DNA from: Streptomyces sp. ISL-12
GTDB lineage: Bacteria; Actinomycetota; Actinomycetes; Streptomycetales; Streptomycetaceae
Length of the DNA: 64,000 nucleotides
Assembly (NCBI RefSeq): GCF_018614415.1
Contig: NZ_JAGGOO010000007.1
Span: forward strand, 51,926 to 115,925
Direction of reading: 5' to 3'
Shown here: in pieces, positions 1 through 10,380 of the stretch
How the letters are laid out: each line of letters starts with the position of its first letter
How positions within the stretch are numbered: the stretch's first letter is position 1
Program-made: the position numbers and the translations under genes
The notes under the pieces: model-generated
What the model saw: the letters and a program-made list of their open reading frames with translations, nothing else
Database searches by the model: none
What the model was told of the DNA's origin: nothing

Positions 1-2633
1 AACATCGTGCGGGACCGTTCCAGCTCGCGCACCGACCGGTCCAGGTCACCGGTCTCCTCCAGTGCCTGCCCCAGGTAGTACAGCGTCCACGCCTCGCCGC
101 GCGCGTCCTCGTTGTCCCGGTGCCGGCCGACCGCGCGGCGCAGTTCCTCCGCCGCGCGGGACGCCTCGCCCGCGACCAGCCGGGCCCGCGCCAGCTGGGT
201 CAGCGCCCACGCCTCGCCGCGCACGTCCTGGGTCCGGCCGTACAGGCCAAGGGCCGCCCGCAGCTCGGCCTCCGCGCGCGGTACGTCGCCCCGGCGCAGG
301 TGCAGCTGGCCGAGCTGGAAGTGGGCCCACGCCTGGCCGTGCACCGACTCGCCCGCGCGGTGGAGGACCAGCGACTCCTCCAGCAGCCCCAGGGCCTCGG
401 CCAGCCGGGAACGGTCCCGTTGCACCGCCGCCAGGGCGTGCAGCGTCCACGCCCGGTCGGTGGCCAGCTCGGGGGAGGCCTGGAGGTCCAGCGCCTCGTG
501 CAGCTTGGCCGCCGCCCCGGTCAGGTCGCCCTGGTGGTGCAGGGTGATGCCGAGCGAGGTCAGCGCCCGCGCCGCGCCCGCGTCGTGCTGGGCCTCCAGA
601 TACAGGTCGACCACGGAGGTCAGCGTGGTCCGCGCCTTGTCCAGCTCGCCGAGCTGCCGGGCCGCGATACCGGTGCGCCACTGCACCGAGCGCAGCAGCA
701 GCCCCTGGTCGACGGCCTGCGCCAGGTCGCTGATCTCACCGAGCCGGTACAGGTCGCCGCGGAGCAGGCAGTAGTCGCACAGCGCGCCCAGCAGATTGAG
801 CACCGCGCGCTGGTCGACGCCCTCCGCGTACCGCAGCGTCGCGGTGATGAAGCTGGACTCGTCGTCCAGCCAGCGCAGCGCCTCGTCCAGCGAGGTGAAG
901 CCGTGCGGCCCGAACCGGTCCGAGCGGGTCGACATGTTGCCGTCGACCAGGCGCAGCACGGAGTCGGCCAGTTCGGCGTAGTTGGCGATCAGCCGTTCCT
1001 GCGCCGCCGCCCGCTCGGCCGCCTCCTCCTCGTCGAGGAGCCGGGCCTGCGCGAAGGCCCGCACCACGTCGTGCAGGCGGTACCGGCTGCCGCGCACGTG
1101 GTCGATGAGCCCGGCCCGGGACAGTGCCGTCAGGTGTTTGGCCGCCTCCGGCTCGCCGGTGGCCAGCAGCGCGGCAGCGGCGGCGGTTCCCAGCGAGGTA
1201 CGGCCGGCCAGCGCGAGCCGGCGCAGCAGCCTGCGGGCGGGTTCCGGCTGGTCGGTGTAGCGCAGCCACAGCGCCCGCTCGACCGGCTCCACCGGACCGT
1301 AGGCGCCCAGGTCGCCGGCGAGGGCGCGCGGCGAGCGCGGTCCGAGGGCGGAACCGGCGATCCGCAGCGCCAGCGGCAGCCCGCCGCACAGCTCCCGGAC
1401 CAGGTCGGCGGAGTCGGCGTCGTAGGGCCCCGACGCGTCCTGCGCGGCGGACGTCAGCAGCTCCTCCGCGCCCGCCGCGTCCAGCGGTTCCACCGGCAGG
1501 TGGTGCACCCGGGCGGGCAGGTCCGCGGGCAACTGGAGCGGCCGGCGCGCGGTGACCAGGACCAGGCTGTCGGACCGTTCCGGAATGAGTGTGCGCACCT
1601 GTTCCGCGTCGCTGGCGTCGTCCAGGACGACGACGACCGGGACGCCCGTCAGATGCTGGTGGTACAGCTCGCTCAGCCGTCTGACCTGCTGGTCCGCCGA
1701 GGACCGCTCCCGGAACAGCAGTTGCTCCCGGGGCGCGCCGAGCCGGTTGAGCAGGTGCAGCAGGGCGTCCCGGGTGGGCAGCGGCGACTCCCCGGGGGTG
1801 TCACCGCGCAGGTCGACGAGGCAGGCGCCGCGGAAATGGTCCCGCAGGTCGTGGGCGGCGCGCACCGCGAGCGTCGTACGGCCGCTGCCGGGTGCCCCGT
1901 GCAGCACCACCACCGTCGGCTTGGTCTCCGTGCTCGCGCGGGCCGCCCGCACCCACTGCCGCAGCCGGGCCGTCTCCTGCCGCCGGCCCGCGAAGGCGCC
2001 CGGCGGCTCCGGGAGCTGCCCGAACGACTGCTCCAGCACCGTCCGCCCCCGCGCCGCCGCGCTCTTGTCCGCGCCGCGCAGTTTCGGCCCCGGCTTGCCG
2101 CCGCCGGTGGAGGCGGCGAGCACCCGCTGCTGGTCCAGGAACGGCCGGATGCCCCGTACCTCCAGCGCCGTCAGCCACTGCAGCCGCAACTGCTCGGGCC
2201 CGCCCGGCTGGTTGACCGCGCCGGCCCGGTGATGGGCGGCGGGCAGATGCACGCCGACCACCTTCACCACCGTCGCCGCGGCGCCCACCACCCCGACCGC
2301 CAGGCCCGCGCCCACCGCGGTGCCCGTGCCGGTGCCCAGCGCGACGTCGGCGACCACCGCCGCGACCGCCGCGACGGCAGCCACCGCGAGCGGTGTGCCC
2401 GCGCCCTCGCGGGCGTAGCGCTGGCGGAACGTGAGCTGACCGGCCCCGGCCTCGTCCAGGGCCCGGGTGTAGGCGTCGTACTCCTCGGCGGCCGAGCGCG
2501 CCATCGAGTCCAGCGCGCCACGCGCCCGGGACAGCAGGACCCCGCCGTCCACCCGCCCGCCGGTGCGCCGCACCTCCTCCTCCACGGCCCGCACCAGCAG
2601 CCGTTCGGCCTCCACCCGATGACTGTCCCGCAT
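1..2633 (-). CDS. STAND-type NTPase with TPR repeats (3' end cut by window edge)
   Basis: At least 877 codons are open on the minus strand from ATG 2633, which follows an AGGGGA ribosome site, to the window edge. The N-terminal ~75 residues are helical. Residues ~81-130 form a hydrophobic Ala/Val/Gly-rich stretch that could be membrane-embedded. A variant P-loop (GAPGSGRTT) lies near residue 245 and a Walker B-like VVVVLDDAS near residue 335, followed by an NB-ARC/winged-helix region. From about residue 560 tetratricopeptide repeats begin, several carrying a GEAW signature. Proteins of this STAND class are signal-responsive switches that oligomerise on nucleotide exchange. No SARP or HTH DNA-binding domain precedes the NTPase, so this is not an AfsR homologue. 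The ligand and output are unknown. Confidence 0.85.
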   Translation of the reverse strand, partial: MRDSHRVEAERLLVRAVEEEVRRTGGRVDGGVLLSRARGALDSMARSAAEEYDAYTRALDEAGAGQLTFRQRYAREGAGTPLAVAAVAAVAAVVADVALGTGTGTAVGAGLAVGVVGAAATVVKVVGVHLPAAHHRAGAVNQPGGPEQLRLQWLTALEVRGIRPFLDQQRVLAASTGGGKPGPKLRGADKSAAARGRTVLEQSFGQLPEPPGAFAGRRQETARLRQWVRAARASTETKPTVVVLHGAPGSGRTTLAVRAAHDLRDHFRGACLVDLRGDTPGESPLPTRDALLHLLNRLGAPREQLLFRERSSADQQVRRLSELYHQHLTGVPVVVVLDDASDAEQVRTLIPERSDSLVLVTARRPLQLPADLPARVHHLPVEPLDAAGAEELLTSAAQDASGPYDADSADLVRELCGGLPLALRIAGSALGPRSPRALAGDLGAYGPVEPVERALWLRYTDQPEPARRLLRRLALAGRTSLGTAAAAALLATGEPEAAKHLTALSRAGLIDHVRGSRYRLHDVVRAFAQARLLDEEEAAERAAAQERLIANYAELADSVLRLVDGNMSTRSDRFGPHGFTSLDEALRWLDDESSFITATLRYAEGVDQRAVLNLLGALCDYCLLRGDLYRLGEISDLAQAVDQGLLLRSVQWRTGIAARQLGELDKARTTLTSVVDLYLEAQHDAGAARALTSLGITLHHQGDLTGAAAKLHEALDLQASPELATDRAWTLHALAAVQRDRSRLAEALGLLEESLVLHRAGESVHGQAWAHFQLGQLHLRRGDVPRAEAELRAALGLYGRTQDVRGEAWALTQLARARLVAGEASRAAEELRRAVGRHRDNEDARGEAWTLYYLGQALEETGDLDRSVRELERSRTM

Positions 2634-2800
2634 GTCCCCTCCCCCTCCGAGGGCCCCGGTCGTCCCCTGCGTCGCCCGCCCGTCTACGGGTCCTTCCCCG
2701 CCGGACCCGCGGTCAAGTGTCCCGCCGTGTGAACTCCCTGGGGAGAGGTCCGGCGGTGTGCTGTCCGGCGCGGTGCGGGTACTGGGGCAGGATGGACCCC

Positions 2801-4807
<2,007 letters not shown>

Positions 4808-4828
4808 CGTCGTGGCCGCTCGCGCCCC

Positions 4829-5542
4829 TCACGGGACGTAGCGGTTGACGATCGCCTCGAGCTGCTCGTGGTGGGCGCCCCGCCAGTACGCCCGGCCGCA
4901 TTCCGTGCACTGGGCGAAGACGTCGTACGACCGTTGCGTACCGCTCTCCAGCTGGTCGGCGACCTCGTCCTTGGTGGCCGCGCGCAGCAGGCCGTTGCAG
5001 GCCGTGCAGCGGGTCCAGGGGCGCAGGTCGGGGGCGAAGCGGTGCAGTACGTCGTGGAGCTGGTCGTCGGGGCGGGTGCTGTAGACGAAGGCGCCGGCCC
5101 ACAGTTCGCGGCGGCGCAGCAGGCCCCGGTCGCGGCTGAGCAGGACGCGGCGCTCGGCGGCGGAGCGGGCGGCGAGCGCCGGGTCGCCGATGTCGGAGGA
5201 CTCGTACGCCGTGTCCACGCCGAGCAGGCGCAGGCGGCGGGCGAGGGTGCCGAGGTGCACGTCGAGGAGGAAGCGCAAGGGGGCGCCCGGCACCCGCTGC
5301 GGACGGTCCACGGGGCGCACGGTCACCGACTCGCCGGCCGTCGGGATGTGCCCGGGCGGCACGGTGCGGCCGTCGACGACGAGGCTGCCGACCTCGGTCA
5401 GCGGGACGCCGAGGGACTCCACGACGTGGCCGAGGGTGGAAACGCCGTCGACGGCGGCCGGGGTGGCGCCGGACCGGCGTGCCCGGGGGACGAAGAGAAG
5501 CAGCTCGGGGGCGAACTCGACGCGGATCTCGGGACCGTTCAC
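4829..5542 (-). CDS. Mut7-C RNase/ubiquitin-like domain protein
   Basis: The 237-residue protein has two parts. Residues ~5-80 are a ubiquitin-like Mut7-C fold (VDGRTVPPGH near the middle). From ~87 comes a PIN-like Mut7-C RNase domain that begins RFLLDVHLGTLARRLRLLG, with an LLSRDRGLL segment. A C-terminal zinc ribbon has two cysteine pairs (CTACNGLL and CTECGRAYW). By family, Mut7-C domains are PIN-type nucleases named after the C. elegans 3'-5' exonuclease Mut-7; the bacterial substrate is unknown. The start is GTG 5542 with a GAGG overlapping it. The preceding tetR-like frame ends only 12 bp upstream on the same strand, so the two may share a transcript. Confidence 0.88.
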   Translation of the reverse strand: MNGPEIRVEFAPELLLFVPRARRSGATPAAVDGVSTLGHVVESLGVPLTEVGSLVVDGRTVPPGHIPTAGESVTVRPVDRPQRVPGAPLRFLLDVHLGTLARRLRLLGVDTAYESSDIGDPALAARSAAERRVLLSRDRGLLRRRELWAGAFVYSTRPDDQLHDVLHRFAPDLRPWTRCTACNGLLRAATKDEVADQLESGTQRSYDVFAQCTECGRAYWRGAHHEQLEAIVNRYVP

Positions 5543-5554
5543 CTCGTCAGGATG

Positions 5555-6627
5555 TCATGATCGCCGACCCTGGGGCCGGTGCTTCTCCGGCGTCCGGGGA
5601 CGGGGGCGGGTCCGTGCGGGGACCGGTGACGGGCTTGTGCGGGGAACTGGCGGGGGGCTCGGTCGGGGGACCGGTGGCAGCTCCTTGCCGGGGACCGGTG
5701 GCAGCTCCCTGCCGGGGACCGGTGGCTGACCTGTGGGGGGAACGGGTGGCGGGCTCGGTCGGGGGACCGGTGGCAGCTCCCTGCCGGGGACCGGTGGCAG
5801 CCCCCTTGCCGGGGACCAGTGGCAGCTCCCTGCCGGGGACCGGTGGCTGACCTGTGGGGGGAACGGGTGGCGGGCTCGGTCGGGGGACCGGTGGTAGCTC
5901 CCTGCCGGGGACCGGTGGCAGCTCCCTGCCGGGCACCGGTGGCAGCCCCCCTGCCGGGAACCCGTGGCAGCCCCCCGCGGGGACCCCGTGGCGGGCAGGT
6001 CGCGGAAGGCGTCGAGGGCGCGGTCGGTCAGGTGGGTCAGGTCGTCCCGGCAGTCCCGCTCGGCCCAGTAGACCAGCGCCTCCAGCAGGGCTCCCATCAG
6101 GCCCGTCACGTAGACGCGGACCTCCAGGTCGGCTTCGCCGCGGCCGGTGCGCCCGGCCAGGGCGCGGCTCATCAGGCGGCCGGTGACGGACACGCTCTCC
6201 CTCAGCCGGGTGCGGACGGCCGGGACCTCGGCCATCAGCCGGACGCGGAGCACCGTCTCCTCCCGGCTGCCGGGGTGCGGACGGTCGCCCAGGGCGAGGG
6301 CGGTCGCCCGGCGCAGCGCCCACCGGATCGACTCCGGCACCGGTTCGTCGGCCGGGCGCCGGAGCAGCAGTTCCTCCACCAGGGGCGCGTACTCGTCCGT
6401 GAGGACGATGTCCTCCTTGGTGGGGAAGCAGCGCAGCACGGTGCTGGGGGAGACCTCGGCGCGCTCGGGATCCGCTCGACGGTGGTGGCGTCGTACCCCC
6501 GCTCGCGGATCAGGGCGTACGTGGCGTCCCTGATCGCTCGGCGCGTCCTGGCCTTCTTCCGCTCCCGCAGCCCCGGTTGCCGGACGGTTCCGGGAGCGGA
6601 GGGGGTGAGGGCATGTGCCGGGGTCAT
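5555..6627 (-). pseudogene. TetR-family regulator, split by a one-base frameshift
   Basis: The first frame (from ATG 6627) encodes a TetR recognition domain: LRERKKARTRRAIRDATYAL, then ERGYDATTVERI. At 6467-6469 the DNA reads ATC-CC-GAG-CGC where ATC-GCC-GAG-CGC is expected. The rest of the domain (RAEVSPSTVLRCFPTKEDIV) and the ligand-binding half continue in another frame, which runs to a TGA at 5555. One missing base explains the split. The last ~130 codons are not TetR-like: they read through a 24-bp minisatellite as Pro/Gly/Arg repeats. It lies 31 bp downstream of hemolysin III on the same strand and may have controlled it. Either this is a real pseudogene or a base was lost in sequencing. 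Confidence 0.8.
5611..5998. repeat. 24-bp minisatellite with a 121-bp higher-order unit
   Basis: Imperfect tandem copies of ACCGGTGGCAGCTCCCTGCC plus GGGG (24 bp) fill the interval. Each copy holds a small GGCAG-CTCC-CTGCC hairpin. A larger block containing GGTGGCTGACCTGTGGGG occurs at 5721 and again at 5842, so the higher-order period is 121 bp, which is not a multiple of three. The array lies in the 3' part of the broken tetR frame and keeps several frames open on both strands, which creates many false ORFs. Confidence 0.9.
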
Positions 6628-6658
6628 GCCCTCCACTGTCCTGCCCGGCCGGCGGCCC

Positions 6659-7372
6659 CTAATAGGCGATCAGCGAGATCCCCACGTAGTGCGCGATGAA
6701 CGCGGCCAGCGTGAAGGAGTGGAAGACCTCGTGGAAGCCGAACCAGCGCGGGGAGGGGTTGGGGCGCTTGATGCCGTAGACGACGCCTCCGACGCTGTAG
6801 AGCACCCCGCCGACGACCACCAGGACGAGGACCGCGATGCCGCCGGCCCGCATGAAGTCGGGCAGGTAGAAGACGGCCGCCCAGCCCATGGCGAGGTAGC
6901 AGGGGGTGTAGAGCCAGCGCGGGGCGCCGACCCAGAAGACGCGGAAGGCGATGCCGGCCACCGCGGCGGCCCAGATGCCCCACAGCAGCCACCGTCCCTT
7001 GGCCTCGGGGAGCAGCAGCATGGTCAGCGGGGTGTAGGTGCCCGCGATGATCAGGAAGATGTTGGCGTGGTCCAGGCGGCGCAGGATGCCGTCCATGCGG
7101 GGGCTCCAGTCGCCCCGGTGGTACAGCGCGCTCACGCCGAACAGCAGACAGGCCGTCAGGACGTAGACGCCGCAGGCGATCCGTCCTCTGGTCGAGTCGG
7201 CGAGGGCGGTGAGCGCGAGACCCGCGACGAGTACGGCCGGGAACATCCCGAGGTGCAGCCAGCCCCTGAGCTTGGGCTTGACCGGATGCGGCAGGGAGAG
7301 CGCGACGGGACCGCGGCCGGCGGCCGGGGAATCCGTGTGCGCATCGGAGGCGGACGCAGTCATGCGCGGCAT
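6659..7372 (-). CDS. Hemolysin III family membrane protein
   Basis: The 237-residue protein has about seven hydrophobic segments and HlyIII/PAQR family motifs: SALYHRGDWS after TM2, LDHANIFLIIAGTYTPL, and the late HEVFHSFTLAAFIAHYVG that supplies the conserved metal-site histidines. The family sits in the cytoplasmic membrane. It is named for a Bacillus cereus cytolysin, but most members are thought to act in membrane lipid or stress homeostasis. Starts at 7372 (AGG four bases upstream) or 7363 (MTASASDAH) are both possible. A TetR-type gene follows 31 bp downstream, and a palindrome overlaps the promoter, which fits local repression. Confidence 0.92.
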   Translation of the reverse strand: MPRMTASASDAHTDSPAAGRGPVALSLPHPVKPKLRGWLHLGMFPAVLVAGLALTALADSTRGRIACGVYVLTACLLFGVSALYHRGDWSPRMDGILRRLDHANIFLIIAGTYTPLTMLLLPEAKGRWLLWGIWAAAVAGIAFRVFWVGAPRWLYTPCYLAMGWAAVFYLPDFMRAGGIAVLVLVVVGGVLYSVGGVVYGIKRPNPSPRWFGFHEVFHSFTLAAFIAHYVGISLIAY

Positions 7373-7378
7373 CGTACC

Positions 7379-7417
7379 TACGGAACCGTAAGTTACGCGT
7401 CAGTACAACCGTGTGAA
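7379..7417 (-). promoter_or_regulatory. Promoter of hemolysin III with overlapping palindromic operator
   Basis: Read on the minus strand, TTCACA (7417-7412) and TAACTT (7395-7390) are spaced by 16 bases and resemble a sigma-70-type promoter. The perfect 12-bp inverted repeat TACGG-AA-CCGTA (7379-7390) begins exactly where the -10 hexamer ends. That is the usual position for a TetR-family operator, and a TetR-type gene lies in the same operon. Confidence 0.5.
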
Positions 7418-7712
7418 TCCGGTCGCGCGTTCCATGGTCTCACGGTCGACGGCCGGTCGCCGAGTAAAGGAAGTACCAGGTGAACTCAACGTATACGCAA
7501 AAAAACGGGCGGGTGTGCGGCGGAGAGGCGAGGTGCGTGGCGCTCCTCACGTCGCTCAGGTGTGCGCTCCTCTGGACAGATGGGCGCGGGCGTCGGATGA
7601 TCAAATGAGTGCGGTCGGCACCGGATGAGCGCTCGGGTGATCCCGGGCGGGCGTCCGGGTCGCAGCCCCCACGGGGCCTGTCAACAACACATCCCCGCCT
7701 TGAGGAGCAATC
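7418..7712. other. Intergenic region upstream of PEP carboxykinase
   Basis: No convincing gene is present. A 71-codon plus-strand frame (7413-7628) has no recognisable domain and poor codon bias, so I left it out. There is an A-run at 7500-7506. The PEPCK ribosome site GAGGAG lies at 7702-7707. I could not assign a promoter with confidence. Confidence 0.5.
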
Positions 7713-9551
7713 GTGGCGCGCGACATCGCGGCTTCCCCCGTCCCCACCCGGCACCAGGAGCTGGTCTCGTGGGTGGACGAGATCGCCGAACTGACGCAGC
7801 CGGACGCCGTGGTCTGGTGTGACGGATCCGAGGCCGAGTACGAGCGGCTGTGCGAGGAGCTGGTGGCCAAGGGCACCTTCCGGAAGCTCGACCCGGTCAA
7901 GCGCCCCCACTCCTACTACGCGGCCTCCGACCCCTCCGACGTCGCCCGCGTCGAGGACCGGACCTTCATCTGCTCCGCCGAGGAGGAGGACGCCGGCCCG
8001 ACCAACCACTGGAAGGACCCCGCCGAGATGCGGGAGATCTTCAGCGGAGAGAACGGCCTGTTCCGCGGGTCGATGCGCGGCCGGACCATGTACGTCGTGC
8101 CGTTCTGCATGGGGCCGCTGGGCTCGCCGCTGTCCGCGATCGGCGTCGAGATCACCGACTCCGCCTACGTCGCCGTCTCCATGCGCACCATGACCCGCAT
8201 GGGACAGCCGGTCCTGGACGAGCTGGGCGAGAACGGCTTCTTCGTCAAGGCCGTGCACTCGCTGGGCGCCCCGCTGGGCGAGGGACAGCAGGACGTCCCC
8301 TGGCCCTGCAACCAGACCAAGTACATCTCGCACTTCCCCGAGGACCGCGAGATCTGGTCCTACGGCTCCGGCTACGGCGGCAACGCCCTGCTCGGCAAGA
8401 AGTGCTACGCCCTGCGCATCGCCTCCGTCATGGCCCGCGACGAGGGCTGGCTCGCCGAGCACATGCTCGTCCTGAAGCTGACCCCGCCGCGCGGCGAGGC
8501 GAAGTACGTCGCCGCCGCCTTCCCCTCCGCCTGCGGCAAGACCAACCTCGCCATGCTGGAGCCGACCATCCCGGGCTGGACGGTCGAGACCATCGGCGAC
8601 GACATCGCCTGGATGCGGTTCGGCGAGGACGGGCGGCTGTACGCGATCAACCCCGAGGCCGGTTTCTTCGGTGTCGCGCCCGGCACGGGCGAGCACACCA
8701 ACGCCAACGCGATGAAGACGCTGTGGGGCAACGCCGTCTTCACCAACGTCGCCCTCACCGACGACAACGACGTGTGGTGGGAGGGGATGACCGAGGAGAC
8801 CCCGGCCCATCTCACCGACTGGAAGGGGAACGACTGGACGCCCGAGTCCGCCCGCGAAGCAAATGAATACCGCCCGGCCGCCCACCCCAACGCCCGCTTC
8901 ACCGTCCCCGCCGCGCAGTGCCCGATCATCGCGCCCGAGTGGGAGGACCCCAAGGGCGTGCCGATCTCGGCGATCCTCTTCGGCGGGCGCCGCGCCACCG
9001 CCGTACCGCTGGTCACCGAGTCCTTCGACTGGAACCACGGCGTCTTCCTCGGCGCCAACGTGGCCTCCGAGAAGACCGCCGCCGCCGAGGGCAAGGTCGG
9101 CGAGCTGCGCCGCGACCCGTTCGCCATGCTGCCGTTCTGCGGCTACAACATGGGCGACTACATGGGCCACTGGATCGACGTCGCCAAGGGCAAGGACAAG
9201 GCGAAGCTGCCGAAGATCTACTACGTCAACTGGTTCCGCAAGGACGACGACGGCCGGTTCGTCTGGCCCGGCTTCGGAGAGAACGGCCGCGTCCTGAAGT
9301 GGATCGTGGAGCGGCTGGAGGGCAAGGCCGAGGGCGTGGAGACGCCGATCGGCGTGCTGCCCGCCAAGGGCGCGCTGGACACCGACGGCCTCGACCTGTC
9401 CGACGCCGACCTGGACTTCCTGCTCACCGTCGACAAGGACGTGTGGCGCGAGGAGGCCGCGCTGGTGCCCGAGCACCTCGACACCTTCGGCGACCACACG
9501 CCCAAGGAGCTGTGGGACCAGTACCGCGCACTGGTGGAGCGCCTGGGCTGA
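7713..9551 (+). CDS. pckG: Phosphoenolpyruvate carboxykinase (GTP)
   Basis: This cytosolic enzyme converts oxaloacetate and GTP to PEP, GDP and CO2, and is the gluconeogenic/anaplerotic switch. The 612-residue length is typical of the GTP class. The kinase-1a P-loop [13 protein letters not shown] with the reactive cysteine is near residue 273. Substrate and metal motifs include [30 protein letters not shown] and [12 protein letters not shown]. The start is GTG 7713, five bases after GAGGAG. It stands alone, followed by two inverted repeats that include a strong terminator. Confidence 0.98.
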   Translation: MARDIAASPVPTRHQELVSWVDEIAELTQPDAVVWCDGSEAEYERLCEELVAKGTFRKLDPVKRPHSYYAASDPSDVARVEDRTFICSAEEEDAGPTNHWKDPAEMREIFSGENGLFRGSMRGRTMYVVPFCMGPLGSPLSAIGVEITDSAYVAVSMRTMTRMGQPVLDELGENGFFVKAVHSLGAPLGEGQQDVPWPCNQTKYISHFPEDREIWSYGSGYGGNALLGKKCYALRIASVMARDEGWLAEHMLVLKLTPPRGEAKYVAAAFPSACGKTNLAMLEPTIPGWTVETIGDDIAWMRFGEDGRLYAINPEAGFFGVAPGTGEHTNANAMKTLWGNAVFTNVALTDDNDVWWEGMTEETPAHLTDWKGNDWTPESAREANEYRPAAHPNARFTVPAAQCPIIAPEWEDPKGVPISAILFGGRRATAVPLVTESFDWNHGVFLGANVASEKTAAAEGKVGELRRDPFAMLPFCGYNMGDYMGHWIDVAKGKDKAKLPKIYYVNWFRKDDDGRFVWPGFGENGRVLKWIVERLEGKAEGVETPIGVLPAKGALDTDGLDLSDADLDFLLTVDKDVWREEAALVPEHLDTFGDHTPKELWDQYRALVERLG

Positions 9552-9556
9552 CACCC

Positions 9557-9589
9557 CCGCGCGCACCCCGCGCGCACCCCGCGCGCACC
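9557..9589. repeat. Three tandem copies of an 11-bp unit
   Basis: CCGCGCGCACC occurs exactly three times at 9557, 9568 and 9579, just after the PEPCK stop codon. It looks like slippage-prone simple sequence; I see no coding role. Confidence 0.9.
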
Positions 9590-9613
9590 CCCGCACCCCC
9601 CCCGCACAGAACT

Positions 9614-9670
9614 TCGCGGCCGGTCCGGCTCCGCCCTGACCAGCGATGTCGTCACGAAGGCCGGCCGCGA
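9614..9670. repeat. 10-bp inverted repeat after pckG
   Basis: TCGCGGCCGG (9614-9623) is the perfect reverse complement of CCGGCCGCGA (9661-9670), with a 37-base loop. The long loop makes it a weaker terminator than the hairpin at 9729-9769. Confidence 0.55.
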
Positions 9671-9728
9671 GAGGGCTCGTCCCGCTCCAGTAGCTCGATG
9701 TCCCGGAGCAGCCGGAGGCGCCCCGTCC

Positions 9729-9769
9729 GGGCCGGGTCCCCGCACAACGGCGTGCGACGGACCCGGCCC
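9729..9769. terminator. Bidirectional terminator between convergent genes
   Basis: GGGCCGGGTCC (9729-9739) pairs perfectly with GGACCCGGCCC (9759-9769). Inside it CGCAC pairs with GTGCG, giving one long stem. It sits between pckG (plus) and the small membrane protein gene (minus), eight bases from the latter's stop. There is no T-run, as is common for Streptomyces terminators. Confidence 0.8.
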
Positions 9770-9777
9770 ATACCGCT

Positions 9778-10380
9778 TCAGTTCGGGCGGTCCTCCAGAT
9801 ACCGCGTGTGCGTCTCCTGGCGGCGCTCCTCCGTCTCCCGCAGCCGCGCGGCCAGCGCGGACGCCTCCTCGTGGAGCAGACCGAGCTGGCGTTCCAGATG
9901 CCGTTCCGGCGGCTCGCCGCCCGGCGTCATCCGGTGCCACCAGCGGGTGCGCAGATACGCGTCGACGGCCTCGGGGACGTCCTGCCGCACCGCCCGGGTC
10001 AGCGTGTGCACCCCCTCCGGGTCCTGGGCCAGCACCCCGGTGACCCAGCCCGGTTCCAGCAGCGCGCCGAGCAGCTCGGCCAGTTCGGTGAGGCGCCCGG
10101 CCGCCGCCGGCGGCAGGTCGGCGTCCGCGAGGTAGGCGCCGAGCCGCTCCCAGTCGGCGCGGATCTCGTCGAGCTGGGCGGACGGGTCGGGGAAGGCGGG
10201 CGGGGCGGGCCGCTCCGGCGGGGCGATCAGCGCGCCCGCGCCGTACAGACCGGCGACGACCACCGGCCAGTACGGTCCCGCGACCCCCGTGAAGGTCAGC
10301 ACGAGCCCGGCGAGACCGCAGGCGCTGCCGGTCAGGTTCTTCCGGGACTCGACGTAGGCCCATGCCTTACTGGTAGCCAC
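9778..10380 (-). CDS. Small membrane protein of the telA operon
   Basis: The 200-residue protein has two adjacent hydrophobic segments (residues ~14-50, ACGLAGLVLTFTGVAGPYWP onward). A soluble helical region with a C-terminal coiled-coil-like stretch rich in Glu, Arg and Leu follows. I do not recognise a named family; the layout resembles XpaC-type partners that often accompany TelA, but that is inference. The start is GTG 10380, overlapping the end of the vWA gene by 14 bp (ATG 10363 is an alternative), so it is very likely translated as the last gene of the operon. Confidence 0.7.
   Translation of the reverse strand: MATSKAWAYVESRKNLTGSACGLAGLVLTFTGVAGPYWPVVVAGLYGAGALIAPPERPAPPAFPDPSAQLDEIRADWERLGAYLADADLPPAAAGRLTELAELLGALLEPGWVTGVLAQDPEGVHTLTRAVRQDVPEAVDAYLRTRWWHRMTPGGEPPERHLERQLGLLHEEASALAARLRETEERRQETHTRYLEDRPN

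Noticed and set aside
120..2732. 870-codon plus-strand ORF over the STAND gene
   Set aside because: It is a GC-rich shadow; the minus-strand frame has the domain motifs, ribosome site and codon bias.
5611..5998. Possible CRISPR array
   Set aside because: The 24-bp units are directly adjacent without unique spacers, vary in sequence, and no cas genes are nearby; it is a minisatellite.
7413..7628. 71-codon ORF upstream of pckG
   Set aside because: No domain, basic biased composition, overlaps the probable promoter of hemolysin III and has no ribosome site.
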